Shown here one piece after another: positions 7,403 through 16,656 of a stretch of 59,575 bases of DNA. How positions within the stretch are numbered: the stretch's first letter is position 1; each line of letters opens with the position of its first letter. The notes under the pieces are model-generated. The model was given only the letters and a program-made list of their open reading frames with translations. It did no database searches and was not told the DNA's origin. The DNA lies in NCBI RefSeq assembly GCF_944324525.1, contig NZ_CALUWS010000012.1:1-59575 (forward strand), written 5' to 3'. Position numbers and translations under genes: made by a program. The DNA comes from an uncultured Desulfovibrio sp. (GTDB taxonomy: Bacteria > Desulfobacterota > Desulfovibrionia > Desulfovibrionales > Desulfovibrionaceae).

Positions 7403-10216
7403 ATGAGCGACTACAAGAAGACCCTGAATCTGCCCCAGACCGCCTTCCCCATGAAGGCCAATCTTGCCCAGCGCGAACCGCAGATGCTCAAGCACTGGGA
7501 AGACATCGACGCCTGCCGCGCCATGATCGAGCGGGATACCCACATGGGTCCCTTCGTGCTGCATGACGGCCCGCCCTACGCCAACGGCCACATCCACATG
7601 GGCACGGCCCTCAACAAGATCCTCAAGGACATCATCATCAAGGCCCGCAACATGCAGGGCCATGAAGCCCGCTATGTGCCCGGCTGGGACTGCCACGGCC
7701 TGCCCATCGAACTCAAGGTCGAGCAGGAACTCAAGGAAAAGAAGAAGGAACTGCCCGCCCATGTGGTGCGCAAGCTCTGCCGGGAATACGCCGGCAAGTG
7801 GATCGACACTCAGCGCAAGGAATTCAAGCGCCTCGGCGTGCTGGGCGACTGGGAACATCCCTACATGAGCATGGCCCCCGCCTACGAGGCGGCCACCGCG
7901 CGCGAACTCGCCAACTTCGTGGATGCGGGCAACGTCATCCGCGCCAAGAAACCCATCTACTGGTGCTGTTCCTGCCACACGGCGCTGGCCGAGGCGGAGG
8001 TGGAGTACGCCGACCACACCTCCCCTTCCGTCTTCGTACGCTTCCCCCTGACGGACGCCCGGCTGGCCGAGGTGCTGCCCGGGGCCGATCCGGCGCGGGC
8101 CTTCGTGGTCATCTGGACGACCACGCCCTGGACCCTGCCGGACAATATGGCCGTCTGCCTGCATCCCGAATTTGAATACGTGCTGGTGGAGGCCGCGGGC
8201 GCGCAGTATCTGCTGGCCGCCGAACTGCTGGAAGGCTGCGCCCGCCGCTTCGGCTGGGAAGATGTCCGCGAGATCGCCCGCACCACCGGCGAGAAGCTGG
8301 AACGCCTCACGGCCCGCCATCCCTTCTATGACCGCCCCTCGCCGCTGGTGCTGGGCCGCCACGTCACCCTGGACGCCGGTACGGGCTGCGTGCATACCGC
8401 GCCGGGCCACGGTCGGGAGGACTACGAGGTGGGCCTGGCCTACGGGCTGGACATCTATTCGCCGCTGGACGACGCGGGCCGCTTTTTGCCCAGCGTGGAA
8501 TTCTTCGCGGGGCTCAACGTCTTTGAGGCCAATGCCCCGGTCATCGACAAACTGAAGGAAGTGGGCAACCTGCTGGATGCGGGGACCATCTCCCACTCCT
8601 ACCCGCATTGCTGGCGCTGCAAGAAGCCGGTCATCTTCCGGGCCACCACGCAGTGGTTCATCAGCATGGAAAAGAACGACCTGCGCCGCCGCGCCCTGAC
8701 GGCCATCGACGAGAAGGTGCGCTGGATCCCCGCCTGGGGCCGGGACCGCATCTACAACATGATCGAATCCCGCCCGGACTGGTGCATCTCGCGTCAGCGC
8801 CAATGGGGCGTGCCCATCATGGCCCTGCTCTGCGAGGACTGCGGCGAGGCCTGGAACGACGCCGCCTGGATGCGCGACATGAGCGAACGCTTCGCCAAGC
8901 ATCCCACGGGCTGCGACTACTGGTACGAAGCCCCGCTGGAGGACATCGTGCCCGCCGGGCTGACCTGCCCCAAATGCGGCGGCAACCACTGGAAGCGGGA
9001 GACCGACATCCTCGACGTCTGGTTCGATTCGGGGACGAGCTGGGCCGCCGTGCTGGAGGCCCGTCCCGAACTGTCCTTCCCGGCCGATCTCTACCTTGAA
9101 GGCTCGGACCAGCATCGCGGCTGGTTCCACAGCTCGCTGCTGGCGGCCGAGGGCACCCGCCGCACGCCGCCCTACCGGGCCGTGCTCACCCACGGCTATG
9201 TGGTGGACGGCAACGGCCGCAAGATGTCCAAGTCCGTGGGCAACGTCATCGCGCCGCAGGAACTCATCGACAAGTTCGGGGCCGAGATCATCCGTCTGTG
9301 GGTCAGCTCCGTGGAATACCGGGAAGACGTCCGCATCTCCGACGAGATCCTCGGCCGGCTGGTGGACGCCTACCGCCGCATCCGCAATACGGCCCGCTTC
9401 ATGCTCGGCAACCTGTCCGACCTGCACCGCAAGGATCTGCTGCCCGCCGCCGACCTGCTGCCGCTGGACCGCTACGCCCTCGACGTGGCGGCCCGCCTGC
9501 ATCAGCGCATCCAGCAGGCCTATACGGACTACGAGTTCCACAAGGTCTACCACTCCCTGCACAATTACTGCACCACCGACCTGTCCGGCGTCTATCTGGA
9601 CGGCCTCAAAGACCGGCTCTACGCCTCGGCGCCCCACAGCCGGGAACGCCGCTCGGCGCAGACGGCACTCTACCACCTGACCTGCCTGCTCATGCGGGAC
9701 ATGGCCCCGGTGCTCTCCTTCACCGCGGAGGAGATCTACCTTGCCCTGCCCAATGACCTGCGCGACGAAGCGCCCACCGTCTTCGCTCTCTCCGAGCCGG
9801 ACATCAGCCCCTTCCTGCTGGAAGACGGCGTGCGCGACGACTGGAACGTGCTCATGGCCGTGCGCGGCGCCATGACCCGCGCCATCGAGCCGCTGCGCCG
9901 GGACGGCGTGGTCGGGCATTCGCTGGATACGAGCGTCACGCTCTATGTGAGCGACGAACTGCGTGAACGGGTGGAGAGCCTGCACGCGGACCTGCGGGAA
10001 TTCTGCATCGTCTCGCAGATCCGGCTGGCCCCGCTGGCCGAAGCGCCCGCCACGGCCCCGCAGGACGGCGACGTGCCCGGGCTGGCCGTGGGCGTGGCCA
10101 AGGCGGAAGGCGAGAAGTGTGAACGCTGCTGGATCTACAGCACGGAACTGGGACAGGATGCCGCCCATCCGACCCTTTGCCCCCGCTGCACGGCGGTCAT
10201 GAAGGAACTGTCCTAG
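7403..10216 (+). CDS. ileS: Isoleucyl-tRNA synthetase
   Basis: 937 aa, a bacterial-type class I aminoacyl-tRNA synthetase. Visible are the HIGH-type motif HIHMG (from H63), the [11 protein letters not shown] editing-domain motif, the KMSKS loop at about 607-611, and a C-terminal zinc finger (CERCWIYS...CPRC). ATG 7403 follows GGGAG and begins the canonical start [11 protein letters not shown]; the frame is open upstream but without family-like sequence. It ends in TAGTG overlapping the lspA GTG start, so the two are co-translated, a common ileS-lspA pairing. Confidence 0.97.
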   Translation: MSDYKKTLNLPQTAFPMKANLAQREPQMLKHWEDIDACRAMIERDTHMGPFVLHDGPPYANGHIHMGTALNKILKDIIIKARNMQGHEARYVPGWDCHGLPIELKVEQELKEKKKELPAHVVRKLCREYAGKWIDTQRKEFKRLGVLGDWEHPYMSMAPAYEAATARELANFVDAGNVIRAKKPIYWCCSCHTALAEAEVEYADHTSPSVFVRFPLTDARLAEVLPGADPARAFVVIWTTTPWTLPDNMAVCLHPEFEYVLVEAAGAQYLLAAELLEGCARRFGWEDVREIARTTGEKLERLTARHPFYDRPSPLVLGRHVTLDAGTGCVHTAPGHGREDYEVGLAYGLDIYSPLDDAGRFLPSVEFFAGLNVFEANAPVIDKLKEVGNLLDAGTISHSYPHCWRCKKPVIFRATTQWFISMEKNDLRRRALTAIDEKVRWIPAWGRDRIYNMIESRPDWCISRQRQWGVPIMALLCEDCGEAWNDAAWMRDMSERFAKHPTGCDYWYEAPLEDIVPAGLTCPKCGGNHWKRETDILDVWFDSGTSWAAVLEARPELSFPADLYLEGSDQHRGWFHSSLLAAEGTRRTPPYRAVLTHGYVVDGNGRKMSKSVGNVIAPQELIDKFGAEIIRLWVSSVEYREDVRISDEILGRLVDAYRRIRNTARFMLGNLSDLHRKDLLPAADLLPLDRYALDVAARLHQRIQQAYTDYEFHKVYHSLHNYCTTDLSGVYLDGLKDRLYASAPHSRERRSAQTALYHLTCLLMRDMAPVLSFTAEEIYLALPNDLRDEAPTVFALSEPDISPFLLEDGVRDDWNVLMAVRGAMTRAIEPLRRDGVVGHSLDTSVTLYVSDELRERVESLHADLREFCIVSQIRLAPLAEAPATAPQDGDVPGLAVGVAKAEGEKCERCWIYSTELGQDAAHPTLCPRCTAVMKELS

Positions 10217-10716
10217 TGCGAACCCGCTACCGACTGCTTGGCGGCTACGCCCTGCTGGCGCTGCTGCTCGATCAGCTCACCAAGTTCTGGGTGCTGGCCG
10301 CCATTCCTGAACACAAGAGCATCACCGTCATCCCCGGTCTGCTGGATCTCGTGAACATCCGCAACCGGGGGGCGGCCTTCGGCTTCCTCAACCGCTCGGA
10401 CATCGAATGGCAGTTCTGGCTCTTCCTGCTGGCCACGCTGGTGGCGGCGGTCGCCATCATCCTGCTTGTCCGCACCGCGCAGGAACAGCCCTGGCTCTTC
10501 CGGGCGCTGGGGCTCGTCATGGGGGGAGCGCTGGGGAACCTCGTCGACCGTATACGCTTCCGGGCCGTGGTGGACTTTCTGGACATCTATGTGGGGGACT
10601 GGCACTGGCCCGCCTTCAACGTGGCGGACATGGCCATCTGCATAGGGGCGGGCCTGGCCTGCCTGCTGCTCTGGCGGTCTCCCCGCCCCGACCCGGGAAA
10701 AGAGGATCGCCCATGA
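10216..10716 (+). CDS. lspA: Lipoprotein signal peptidase (signal peptidase II)
   Basis: 166 aa inner-membrane aspartyl protease that cleaves prolipoprotein signal peptides. [22 protein letters not shown] and VVDFLDIY...FNVADMAI are the conserved boxes with the two catalytic Asp residues. Four transmembrane helices are visible. GTG 10216 is taken as start: it overlaps the ileS stop and AAGGA lies about 9 nt upstream. Several lipoprotein substrates are encoded in this window (cpoB, 55874, 56234). Confidence 0.95.
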   Translation: MRTRYRLLGGYALLALLLDQLTKFWVLAAIPEHKSITVIPGLLDLVNIRNRGAAFGFLNRSDIEWQFWLFLLATLVAAVAIILLVRTAQEQPWLFRALGLVMGGALGNLVDRIRFRAVVDFLDIYVGDWHWPAFNVADMAICIGAGLACLLLWRSPRPDPGKEDRP

Positions 10717-10916
10717 CCTTCGCCTGGTGGCATATCCCGCTGGCCCTGCTGCCCATGTTGCCGACCTTCTGGAGCATCATGCACATCTGGCGGCATCAGT
10801 TTTCCAGTCCGCTGCAGCGGTCCCTCTGGCTGGTTTTCGTGGTATTCGTGCCCGTGATTGGCGGGCTGGCGTACATTTTTACCGGTCGCCGCAAGGCCGG
10901 CGACCCCTTTCCGTAA
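10713..10916 (+). CDS. PLDc_N-domain small inner-membrane protein, 67 aa
   Basis: Two hydrophobic helices separated by a short polar loop ([16 protein letters not shown]), ending [20 protein letters not shown]. This matches the phospholipase D N-terminal membrane-anchor module (PLDc_N), here standing alone with no PLD catalytic domain. It overlaps the lspA stop by four bases (ATGA) and sits 14 nt before cpoB, so it belongs to the same transcript. Its function is unknown. Confidence 0.75.
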   Translation: MTFAWWHIPLALLPMLPTFWSIMHIWRHQFSSPLQRSLWLVFVVFVPVIGGLAYIFTGRRKAGDPFP

Positions 10917-10930
10917 ATTCGAGGTGCTTC

Positions 10931-11914
10931 ATGAAACACAGTCGACTCCTTACCGCCCTTGGCTTCCTGTGCAGCGCATCGCTCATCAGCGGCTGCGTGG
11001 CGGGCAGCTCGTCCTCCTCGTCCTCGCTGGATCTGGAACAGCGCGTGCAGCAGCAGGATTCCCAGCTGCGCCAGCTCCAGCCCGCGCAGGCGGAGATGTG
11101 GAATCAGGTGCAGGCCCTGCGTCAGGAAGTCCAGGCCCTCAAAGGGCAGGTCTACGACCTGCAGCAAGTGGGCGGCGCCCGTGCCGTGGTGGAACGCCTG
11201 AACAAGCATGACGCCGCCCTGCGTCAGGTGGAAACCAGCATGGCCCTCAATCTGAACCTGGGCGACCCGCTGCCCGCCCTGCCGGCGGCTTCGGCCGCGC
11301 CCGCGCCGGCCCCGGCGTCCGCTCCCGCCCTGTCGGACGGCTGGGGGCAGACCTCCGCCACCGCGCCGCAGTCCGCCGCGGCTGCCGGCACCGGCGAGAC
11401 CTGGGGCCAGCCCAGCACCGCCCTCACCGCCACGGCGACCACCGGCGCGGCCGCCGCGGGAACCGCCGCCGCCGTGGATCAGGGCTCTACCTGGGGCCAG
11501 CCCACGCCGCAGCCCCAGCAGGCCCCGGTAGCGAAGAAGGACGTTTCCACGGCCCTGTATGACGCCGGGATCAACGCCTTCACCAACCGCAAATACGAGG
11601 AAGCTCAGCGGTCCTTCTCGGACTTCGTCAAGAACTACCCCAATCACACCATGACCGCCGAGGCGCAGTACCATCTGGCGGAATGCTACTTCCAGCGCAA
11701 TCAGTTCGCCGATGCCGCCCTGGCCTACGATACGGTCATCACCAAATACGGCAAGTCCTCGCGCGCGCCGGGCGCCTACCTCAAGCAGGGCATCTGCTTC
11801 AGCAAGATCAAGCAGACGGCGGCCGCCAAGGCCCGCATGCAGGAACTGATCAAGAAGTATCCCAATTCGCCGGAAGCGGCCCGCGCCAAGACCTTCCTCA
11901 AGACCAACAAGTAG
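10931..11914 (+). CDS. Tol-Pal system protein CpoB/YbgF-like lipoprotein
   Basis: 327 aa. The signal peptide has a lipobox LISGC with C22. Residues 30-90 form a coiled coil (the YbgF trimerisation-type region). A low-complexity Ala/Pro/Thr linker with repeated TWGQP units follows, then TPR repeats (about 205-320) starting YDAGINAFTNRKYEEAQRSF, the YbgF/CpoB hallmark. CpoB coordinates peptidoglycan synthesis with outer-membrane constriction. Most family members are soluble, so the lipobox is a variation. The linker and absence of neighbouring tol genes leave the exact role open. Confidence 0.8.
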   Translation: MKHSRLLTALGFLCSASLISGCVAGSSSSSSSLDLEQRVQQQDSQLRQLQPAQAEMWNQVQALRQEVQALKGQVYDLQQVGGARAVVERLNKHDAALRQVETSMALNLNLGDPLPALPAASAAPAPAPASAPALSDGWGQTSATAPQSAAAAGTGETWGQPSTALTATATTGAAAAGTAAAVDQGSTWGQPTPQPQQAPVAKKDVSTALYDAGINAFTNRKYEEAQRSFSDFVKNYPNHTMTAEAQYHLAECYFQRNQFADAALAYDTVITKYGKSSRAPGAYLKQGICFSKIKQTAAAKARMQELIKKYPNSPEAARAKTFLKTNK

Positions 11915-11926
11915 CGGAGGCATGCC

Positions 11927-12562
11927 ATGAGCGGAGCAGAGCATCAGAGCGTCTACCGTCAGCTCAACGACGATATGCGCGAAGGACTCAAGCGCATCTA
12001 TCAGCAGATTTCCGAAGCCACCAGCGGCCAGCTGCTGGGCTGTGACGAGGCGGACCATCTTTTCAACGAAGCCTCGGATCAGCTGCGGGAAGTCATGGAG
12101 GCCACGGAAAAGGCGACCATGAGCATCCTGGAAGTGGTGGAAAAACAGCTGGAACGGCAGATGGAGTCCGCCGAACTCATCGAGGCGCTTCTGAACGGCA
12201 GCGCCAGCGCCGAGCAGAAAGAACGCCTCAAGGCCATCAATACCGATCTGGGCGACGACCTGACCAACGTGATCACCACCCTGAGCTTTCAGGACATCAC
12301 CGGCCAGCGCATCAAGAAGGTCGTGGAGGCCCTCAACCGCATCGAGGGCACGGTGGTGGAACTCTACGTCTCCTCAGGCCTCTTCCTCGACGGCGCGGAA
12401 AAGAACCCGACCAAGGACGCGCAGGAACTGCGTGAGGAGGTCAACAAGGCCGTGGAGGACTTCCGCAACTCCCGCCAGACCAACAGCCATCTCAAGGGCC
12501 CCAGCGCCGACGGCTGCTCTCAGGGCGCCATCGACGACATGCTGGCCCAGCTTGGCCTGTAA
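11927..12562 (+). CDS. cheZ: CheZ-family chemotaxis phosphatase
   Basis: 211 aa. CheZ dephosphorylates CheY-P. LSFQDITGQRIKKVV holds the catalytic region with the conserved Gln, in a long helical hairpin. The extreme C-terminus IDDMLAQLGL matches the CheY-binding peptide of CheZ. It lies 12 nt after cpoB, away from other chemotaxis genes except the receptor at 50822. It is followed by a clear intrinsic terminator. Confidence 0.85.
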   Translation: MSGAEHQSVYRQLNDDMREGLKRIYQQISEATSGQLLGCDEADHLFNEASDQLREVMEATEKATMSILEVVEKQLERQMESAELIEALLNGSASAEQKERLKAINTDLGDDLTNVITTLSFQDITGQRIKKVVEALNRIEGTVVELYVSSGLFLDGAEKNPTKDAQELREEVNKAVEDFRNSRQTNSHLKGPSADGCSQGAIDDMLAQLGL

Positions 12563-12666
12563 GCCCGAAAAGGCACTACGGCGGCAGCCGCTGCTGGCCG
12601 GCTGCCGCCTGTAACGTCGTCAGGCCCCGCATCCTTGCCCGCCATAGCGTGATGCCTGACACTGCG

Positions 12667-12696
12667 GAAAAGCCGCCGGTCACCCCGGCGGCTTTT
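12667..12696 (+). terminator. Intrinsic terminator after cheZ
   Basis: GAAAAGCCGCCGG and CCGGCGGCTTTTC form a 13-bp perfect stem with a 4-nt loop. The symmetric A/T ends let it work on both strands. It closes the ileS to cheZ transcript. Confidence 0.8.
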
Positions 12697-12724
12697 CTGC
12701 ATATGGCGTGCTGCCTCTGTGTGC

Positions 12725-12830
12725 AGTTTTTTTTGGGGGGAAGGGGAACCCCTCCGCCGGCGCGGGAGGGGTTCCCCTTCCCCCCAAGCCCCCCATCCCT
12801 TCCCCAGCGCGCTTTTACCAGGGGGCGAAC
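12725..12830 (+). repeat. Family C G-rich hairpin repeat, copy 1
   Basis: T8 then GGGGGGAAGGGG, a palindromic core folding to CCCCTTCCCCCC, then a tail with CCCCCCATCC and CCCAGCGCGCTTTTACC. The same layout is at 33384-33505 and, reversed, at 13889-13975. Adjacent at 12882-12920 is a short block (CACGGCC-N2-CGGCCGCCCG then GGGTCGCCGCT) that recurs at 43941-43974. The 517-bp gap 12563-13079 holds only these repeats and the terminator. Confidence 0.75.
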
Positions 12831-12945
12831 CATGCAAAAAACATTTCTCCACAAAATACAGAACGTTTTATGAGTAAACTCCAACGGGCACGGCCTCCGG
12901 CCGCCCGTTGGGTCGCCGCTGGCGCGGGAGGGCCTTGGGCATTTC

Positions 12946-13082
12946 CTGTTTGAAACGCTTGGCGTTTCAAACCATACGACTTAGCGTTTCGCGGAAAAAA
13001 CGCGGTTTTTCCGCTCACTTTTGGCCGGACGGCGCTGTGCCGCCGCCTCGCGTTTTATCTTTTTCAAAGATAAAACGCCCTA
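12946..13082 (-). repeat. Family A four-hairpin repeat, copy 3
   Basis: Contains hairpins 4 to 1 read left to right. The right end reads AAAACGCCCTA and the left end GGGCATTT, so the terminal GAGC/GCTC pair has become GGGC/GCCC, a matched change. The right-end CTA is the TAG stop codon of the DUF457 gene on the minus strand. Confidence 0.85.
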
Positions 13083-13580
13083 AAAGCGCAGCACATGACC
13101 GGCCCAGCGTTCGGCCTGATGCAGGATGTCCCAGAAACGCGGCCCCAGAAAGAGCACGAAACAGCCCAGCATGGCCGCCAGAAAGACATACTCCCCGACG
13201 CTGCCCGTAGAGCAGAGCCGCAAGGAAAAACGATTCTTGCGGCTGAAGGGATGCAGCGGCACCCCGGTGGGATTGAGCATGTCCAGCACGATATGGCTCA
13301 AGGCCCCAAACCCTACTCCCAGCACCAGCGCACGCCCGTGCGGCGGCAGCGGCAGCAGGCTCGCCACCAGAAAAAGCCCCAGCCACCAGCCGAACCAGTG
13401 CGTCACCCCTCGATGGATGCGGTTGAATGTCCGCTGCGGATTACGCGTGAACCGGGCGGCACGCTGATCCAGCATGTCCGGCAGCACGGCCCCAAAACAG
13501 GAGGCAAGCACCCCCTCCACCGGCAAATGCAGCACCAGGGCCATACCGACCGCCGCCGCCTGATGTGTCATCCATTTCAT
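13080..13580 (-). CDS. Metal-dependent hydrolase-type membrane protein (YdjM/DUF457 family)
   Basis: 166 aa. HRGVTHWFGW and LSHIVLDMLNPTGVPLHPFS carry the His/Asp residues typical of the LexA-regulated YdjM (DUF457) inner-membrane family. At least four hydrophobic helices are visible. The biochemical activity of the family is not established. The gene sits alone between two family A repeats in the same orientation (12946-13082 and 13601-13736), and its stop codon is formed by the end of the first. The start is ATG 13580. Confidence 0.8.
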   Translation of the reverse strand: MKWMTHQAAAVGMALVLHLPVEGVLASCFGAVLPDMLDQRAARFTRNPQRTFNRIHRGVTHWFGWWLGLFLVASLLPLPPHGRALVLGVGFGALSHIVLDMLNPTGVPLHPFSRKNRFSLRLCSTGSVGEYVFLAAMLGCFVLFLGPRFWDILHQAERWAGHVLRF

Positions 13581-13600
13581 GCGTTTTCCTTTATAATATT

Positions 13601-13736
13601 CTTAGTTTGAAACGTTTTGCGTTCCAAGCCATACGGCCTGTCGTTTCGCGGAAATGCGCGGCTTTCCGCTTGCTTTTGGCCCAATGGAACTGTGCGCCGC
13701 CTCGCGTTTTGCCTTTTTCAAAGGCAAAACGCTCTA
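13601..13736 (-). repeat. Family A four-hairpin repeat, copy 4
   Basis: Degraded copy upstream of the DUF457 gene, lacking the left inverted end and with mismatches in hairpins 2 and 4. Its right end GCTCTA shares its TA with the left end of the family B repeat that follows, forming GCTCTAGAGC at 13731-13740. Confidence 0.8.
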
Positions 13737-13885
13737 GAGCGGATTCGCATTGGCATTGTATCCAATTTCCCTGCTGACGCTGCCCTCACACTGCGGAAAA
13801 AGCGTGATTTTTCCGTGTGTTCGGTTGCGGGTAGTCGCTCTCGCGACTACCAGAGCAATCCACATTTTCAATGTGGATTGCTCTA
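13735..13885 (+). repeat. Family B repeat, copy 1
   Basis: Starts TAGAGCGGATTCGC and ends GATTGCTCTA. It contains a GCGGAAAAA...TTTTTCCG arm pair, a GTAGTCGC...GCGACTAC hairpin and a terminal 15-bp stem, AGAGCAATCCACATT paired with AATGTGGATTGCTCT. A second copy lies at 24320-24472. Both are flanked by TA. Confidence 0.85.
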
Positions 13886-13888
13886 AAG

Positions 13889-13975
13889 CGCGCCGGGGAG
13901 GGGTTGGGGGTGCAGGGGGAAGGGGGACTCCACCCGCGCGAGGCGGGGGGTCCCCCTTCCCCCTGCGGAAAACGC
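13889..13975 (-). repeat. Family C G-rich hairpin repeat, copy 2 (reversed)
   Basis: Reverse complement of the family C plan: a GCGCGCC block, a G-rich tail, and a palindromic core AGGGGGAAGGGGGA...TCCCCCTTCCCCCT. It lies directly after family B and just past the nrdJ stop codon, so 13581-13993 is filled entirely by three repeat families. The core could act as a terminator for nrdJ. Confidence 0.7.
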
Positions 13976-13993
13976 ACAGTATCACACCAGGCC

Positions 13994-16252
13994 CTAGCCG
14001 CAACGGGAAAAGCCGCAGGTGGGGCAGATGAGGCAGCCTTCCTGAAAGACCAGCACGGCGTTGCATTCCGGGCAGTGCTGTTGTTCGATGTCCGTCACGC
14101 CGATACCGAGCTGTTCGTCCTTGAGGTAACGCCGTTCCAGAACCCAGGCGATGGCGTCGGGGATGGAGAGCAGGAGGCCCTTGCCGCGGAAGACGGGATG
14201 CTCGCCGCCGATGCCCTTGATCTGGGCCACGATGTCGCGCACTTCCACGCCGGAGCGCAGCGCAAGGGAGACCAGACGGCCGATGGCTTCGGCCTTGGCG
14301 GTGATGGAACGACCGGATTTGCCGATGGTGGCAAAGACTTCAAAGGGTTTGCCGTCCACCTCATTGACGGTCAGGTACATGGCGCCCAGACCGGTCTGTA
14401 CCTTCTGGGTGAAGCCCTGCACCACGTCGGGGCGCTTGCGCACAGCGGAGACCGGCGACTTTGCCGGTTCGCCGTCCATTTTGCGCTGGCCTTCGCCGGT
14501 GGCCAGGACCTGTACGGCCTTGCAGCCGTCCCGGTAGACCGTCACGCCCTTGCAGCCTTCCTTGTAGGCCAGCCAGTAGATGTCGTGGATATCCTGCTCA
14601 GTGGCGGAATGGGGCAGGTTGACGGTCTTGGAGACGGCGTTGTCCGTATGCCGCTGGAAGGCGGCCTGCATGCGCAGGTGCCAGACGGGCTCTATGTCCA
14701 TAGCGGTCACGAACACGCGGCGCATGGCCGCGGGCAGACTGCCCATGCCGCGGATGGAGCCCTTTTCCAGCACCTGCTCCATGAGTTCGTCCGAATCGAG
14801 CCCCGCCTCACGCACTGCCGCCTCGAAGTGGGGATTCACTTCCAGCAGGCGTTCCCCATCGAGGATATTGCGGGTGAAGCAGAGGGCAAAGAGCGGTTCC
14901 ACCCCGGAAGAACAGCCCGCGATGAGCGACAGCGTGCCCGTGGGGGCAATGGTCGTCACCGTGGCGTTGCGGTACGGCCCTTCGCCACGGGCGGCGTAGG
15001 TGGAGTGCGCATAGGCCGGGAAGGGCCCGCGCAGACGCGCCAGCTCCGCCGAAGCCTTGTGGCCCTCGTCGTTGATGAAGGCCATGATGCGCTCGGCAAG
15101 CGCCGTTCCCTCTTCGGAATCGTACGCGATGCCCAGCTGATAGAGCAGATCGGCAAAGCCCATGACCCCAAGGCCGATCTTGCGGTTACGCCGCACCGTC
15201 TCGGCGATGCGCTCCAGCGGGAAGCGGGAAGCGTCCACCACATTGTCCAGGAAATGCACGGCCAGATGCACCACCTCGCGCAGCGCATCCCAGTCTATGC
15301 CGCCGTCGGCGGGCACGGCATCCTCATTGTGGCCGGGCCGGTAGAAACAGGCCAGGTTGATGGAGCCGAGGTTGCAGGCCTCATACGGCAGCAGGGGCTG
15401 CTCGCCGCAGGGATTGGTGGACTCGATCTCTCCCTGCTCCGGGGTCGGGTTGTCACGATTGATGCGGTCCAGAAAAATTATGCCCGGATCGCCGGATTCC
15501 CAGGCCTTGCGTACGAGCAGGTCGAAGATCTCTCGCGCGCGCAGGCGCTTGAACACCTCGCCGTTTTGCGGGGAGCGCAATTCGTATTCCCCGTCCGCCT
15601 CCACCGCCTGCATGAAGGTTTCGGTCAGGCCCACGGACAGATTGAAGTTGTTGAATTCCCCGTCTTTTTCCTTGGCGCGGATGAATTCCACGATGTCGGG
15701 ATGATCCACGCGCAGGATGCCCATGTTGGCGCCGCGCCGCGTGCCGCCCTGCTTGACCTGCTCCGTGGCCGTATTGAAGATGCGCAGGAAGGACACCGGC
15801 CCGGACGCCACGCCGCCCGTGGAGCCCACCCGGCTGGCCTTGGGCCGCAGGCGCGAGAAAGAAAACCCGGTGCCCCCGCCGGACTTGTGGATCATGGCCG
15901 CGTACTTGACGGCATCGAAGATCTCCTCGATGGAGTCGCCCACCGGCAACACGAAGCAGGCGGAAAGCTGCCCCAGCTCCGTGCCCGCGTTCATGAGCGT
16001 GGGCGAATTGGGCAAAAAGCGCCAGGAAGTCATGAGGTCATAAAAGCGACGGGCCAGAGCGGACTGCTCTTCCAGCGTGGCCTTGTAGTCTCCGTCCACG
16101 GCGGCGATGGCTGCGGCGACCCGCCAGAAGAGATCGCGGGGTTCCTCGATGGACAGCCCGTCAGGGCTTTTGCGCAAGTAACGCTTTTTCAGAACAACCT
16201 CGATATTGGGCGTAAGCTGCGGATGCGGCAGCTGTTCAGGCATGGGAATCAT
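13994..16252 (-). CDS. nrdJ: Adenosylcobalamin-dependent (class II) ribonucleotide reductase
   Basis: 752 aa from the preferred start, reducing ribonucleotides to deoxyribonucleotides with coenzyme B12 and so independent of oxygen. FLPNSPTLMNAGT, the GGGTGFSFSRLRP loop, STNPCGEQPLLPYEACNLGS with the active-site Cys (about 282), and a C-terminal zinc ribbon (CPEC...CLICPTCGF...C) are all present. An ATG at 16258 exists, but ATG 16252 is better placed: AGAAGG lies 7 nt before it and only 1 nt before the upstream ATG. A long leader with palindromes and a T10 tract lies upstream. Confidence 0.93.
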   Translation of the reverse strand: MIPMPEQLPHPQLTPNIEVVLKKRYLRKSPDGLSIEEPRDLFWRVAAAIAAVDGDYKATLEEQSALARRFYDLMTSWRFLPNSPTLMNAGTELGQLSACFVLPVGDSIEEIFDAVKYAAMIHKSGGGTGFSFSRLRPKASRVGSTGGVASGPVSFLRIFNTATEQVKQGGTRRGANMGILRVDHPDIVEFIRAKEKDGEFNNFNLSVGLTETFMQAVEADGEYELRSPQNGEVFKRLRAREIFDLLVRKAWESGDPGIIFLDRINRDNPTPEQGEIESTNPCGEQPLLPYEACNLGSINLACFYRPGHNEDAVPADGGIDWDALREVVHLAVHFLDNVVDASRFPLERIAETVRRNRKIGLGVMGFADLLYQLGIAYDSEEGTALAERIMAFINDEGHKASAELARLRGPFPAYAHSTYAARGEGPYRNATVTTIAPTGTLSLIAGCSSGVEPLFALCFTRNILDGERLLEVNPHFEAAVREAGLDSDELMEQVLEKGSIRGMGSLPAAMRRVFVTAMDIEPVWHLRMQAAFQRHTDNAVSKTVNLPHSATEQDIHDIYWLAYKEGCKGVTVYRDGCKAVQVLATGEGQRKMDGEPAKSPVSAVRKRPDVVQGFTQKVQTGLGAMYLTVNEVDGKPFEVFATIGKSGRSITAKAEAIGRLVSLALRSGVEVRDIVAQIKGIGGEHPVFRGKGLLLSIPDAIAWVLERRYLKDEQLGIGVTDIEQQHCPECNAVLVFQEGCLICPTCGFSRCG

Positions 16253-16379
16253 GGACATCCCTTCTTTGTTCGTAAGGTGGTGGAAGCAGCCTTGCCCCTG
16301 CCGATAAACCGCACGACGCCTGCCGACGCATTTCCCGGCAGAGGCCGCGCAGGCCGGTCACGGCAGCGGAAGGCTGCGG

Positions 16380-16425
16380 CATTATGCAAAAAAAAACCCT
16401 CCTCCCAGGCGGATGACCCAAGAGG
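16380..16425 (-). terminator. Terminator or attenuator in the nrdJ leader
   Basis: On the minus strand, TTCCTCTTGGG can pair with CCTGGGAGGAG (11 bp, several wobble pairs), followed by GG and ten T residues. It lies about 130 nt before the nrdJ start and downstream of a candidate promoter (TTTTCA-N17-TATACA, within 16431-16460), so it may attenuate nrdJ. It may equally end transcripts from the upstream TRIC/rny operon. Confidence 0.55.
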
Positions 16426-16450
16426 AAGCTCCCCTCTGTATACTCTCCTG

Positions 16451-16485
16451 CGGGCAGGTTGAAAAGCACTGCCCGCAGGAGAAGT
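16451..16485 (-). promoter_or_regulatory. Strong hairpin in the nrdJ upstream region
   Basis: CTCCTGCGGGCAG and CTGCCCGCAGGAG form a perfect 13-bp stem around an A/T-rich loop. One arm overlaps the candidate nrdJ promoter spacer. No U-tract follows, so it looks like a structural or operator element rather than a terminator. Confidence 0.5.
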
Positions 16486-16491
16486 GTGACA

Positions 16492-16518
16492 GACATATAT
16501 GTCAATACTCAGAGTATT
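16492..16518. promoter_or_regulatory. Two adjacent perfect palindromes upstream of nrdJ
   Basis: GACATATATGTC (16492-16503) is followed directly by AATACTCAGAGTATT (16504-16518). The ATATAT core of the first resembles an NrdR box, which is plausible before a ribonucleotide reductase gene but unproven. The second overlaps the left edge of the family A repeat. Confidence 0.4.
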
Positions 16519-16656
16519 TTCAGTTTGCAACGCTTTGCGTGCCAAACCATCCGGCCTGATGTTTCGCGGAAAAACGCGGTTTTTCCGCCTGGTTTCGGCC
16601 GGGCGGCGCTGTGCCGCCGCCTCGCATTTTGCCGTTGTCAAAGGCAAAATGCTCTA
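16511..16656 (-). repeat. Family A four-hairpin repeat, copy 5
   Basis: The right end AAAATGCTCTA carries the TAG stop codon of the TRIC-family gene (16654-16656). The left inverted end is GAGTATTTT. The whole gap 16253-16653 is accounted for by this repeat plus the nrdJ leader elements. Confidence 0.85.

Noticed and set aside
13617-13886. Shared peptide SVCSVAGSRSRDY in frames at 13617-13886 and 24343-24738
   Set aside because: It is the translation of family B repeats; no ribosome site or conserved start is present.
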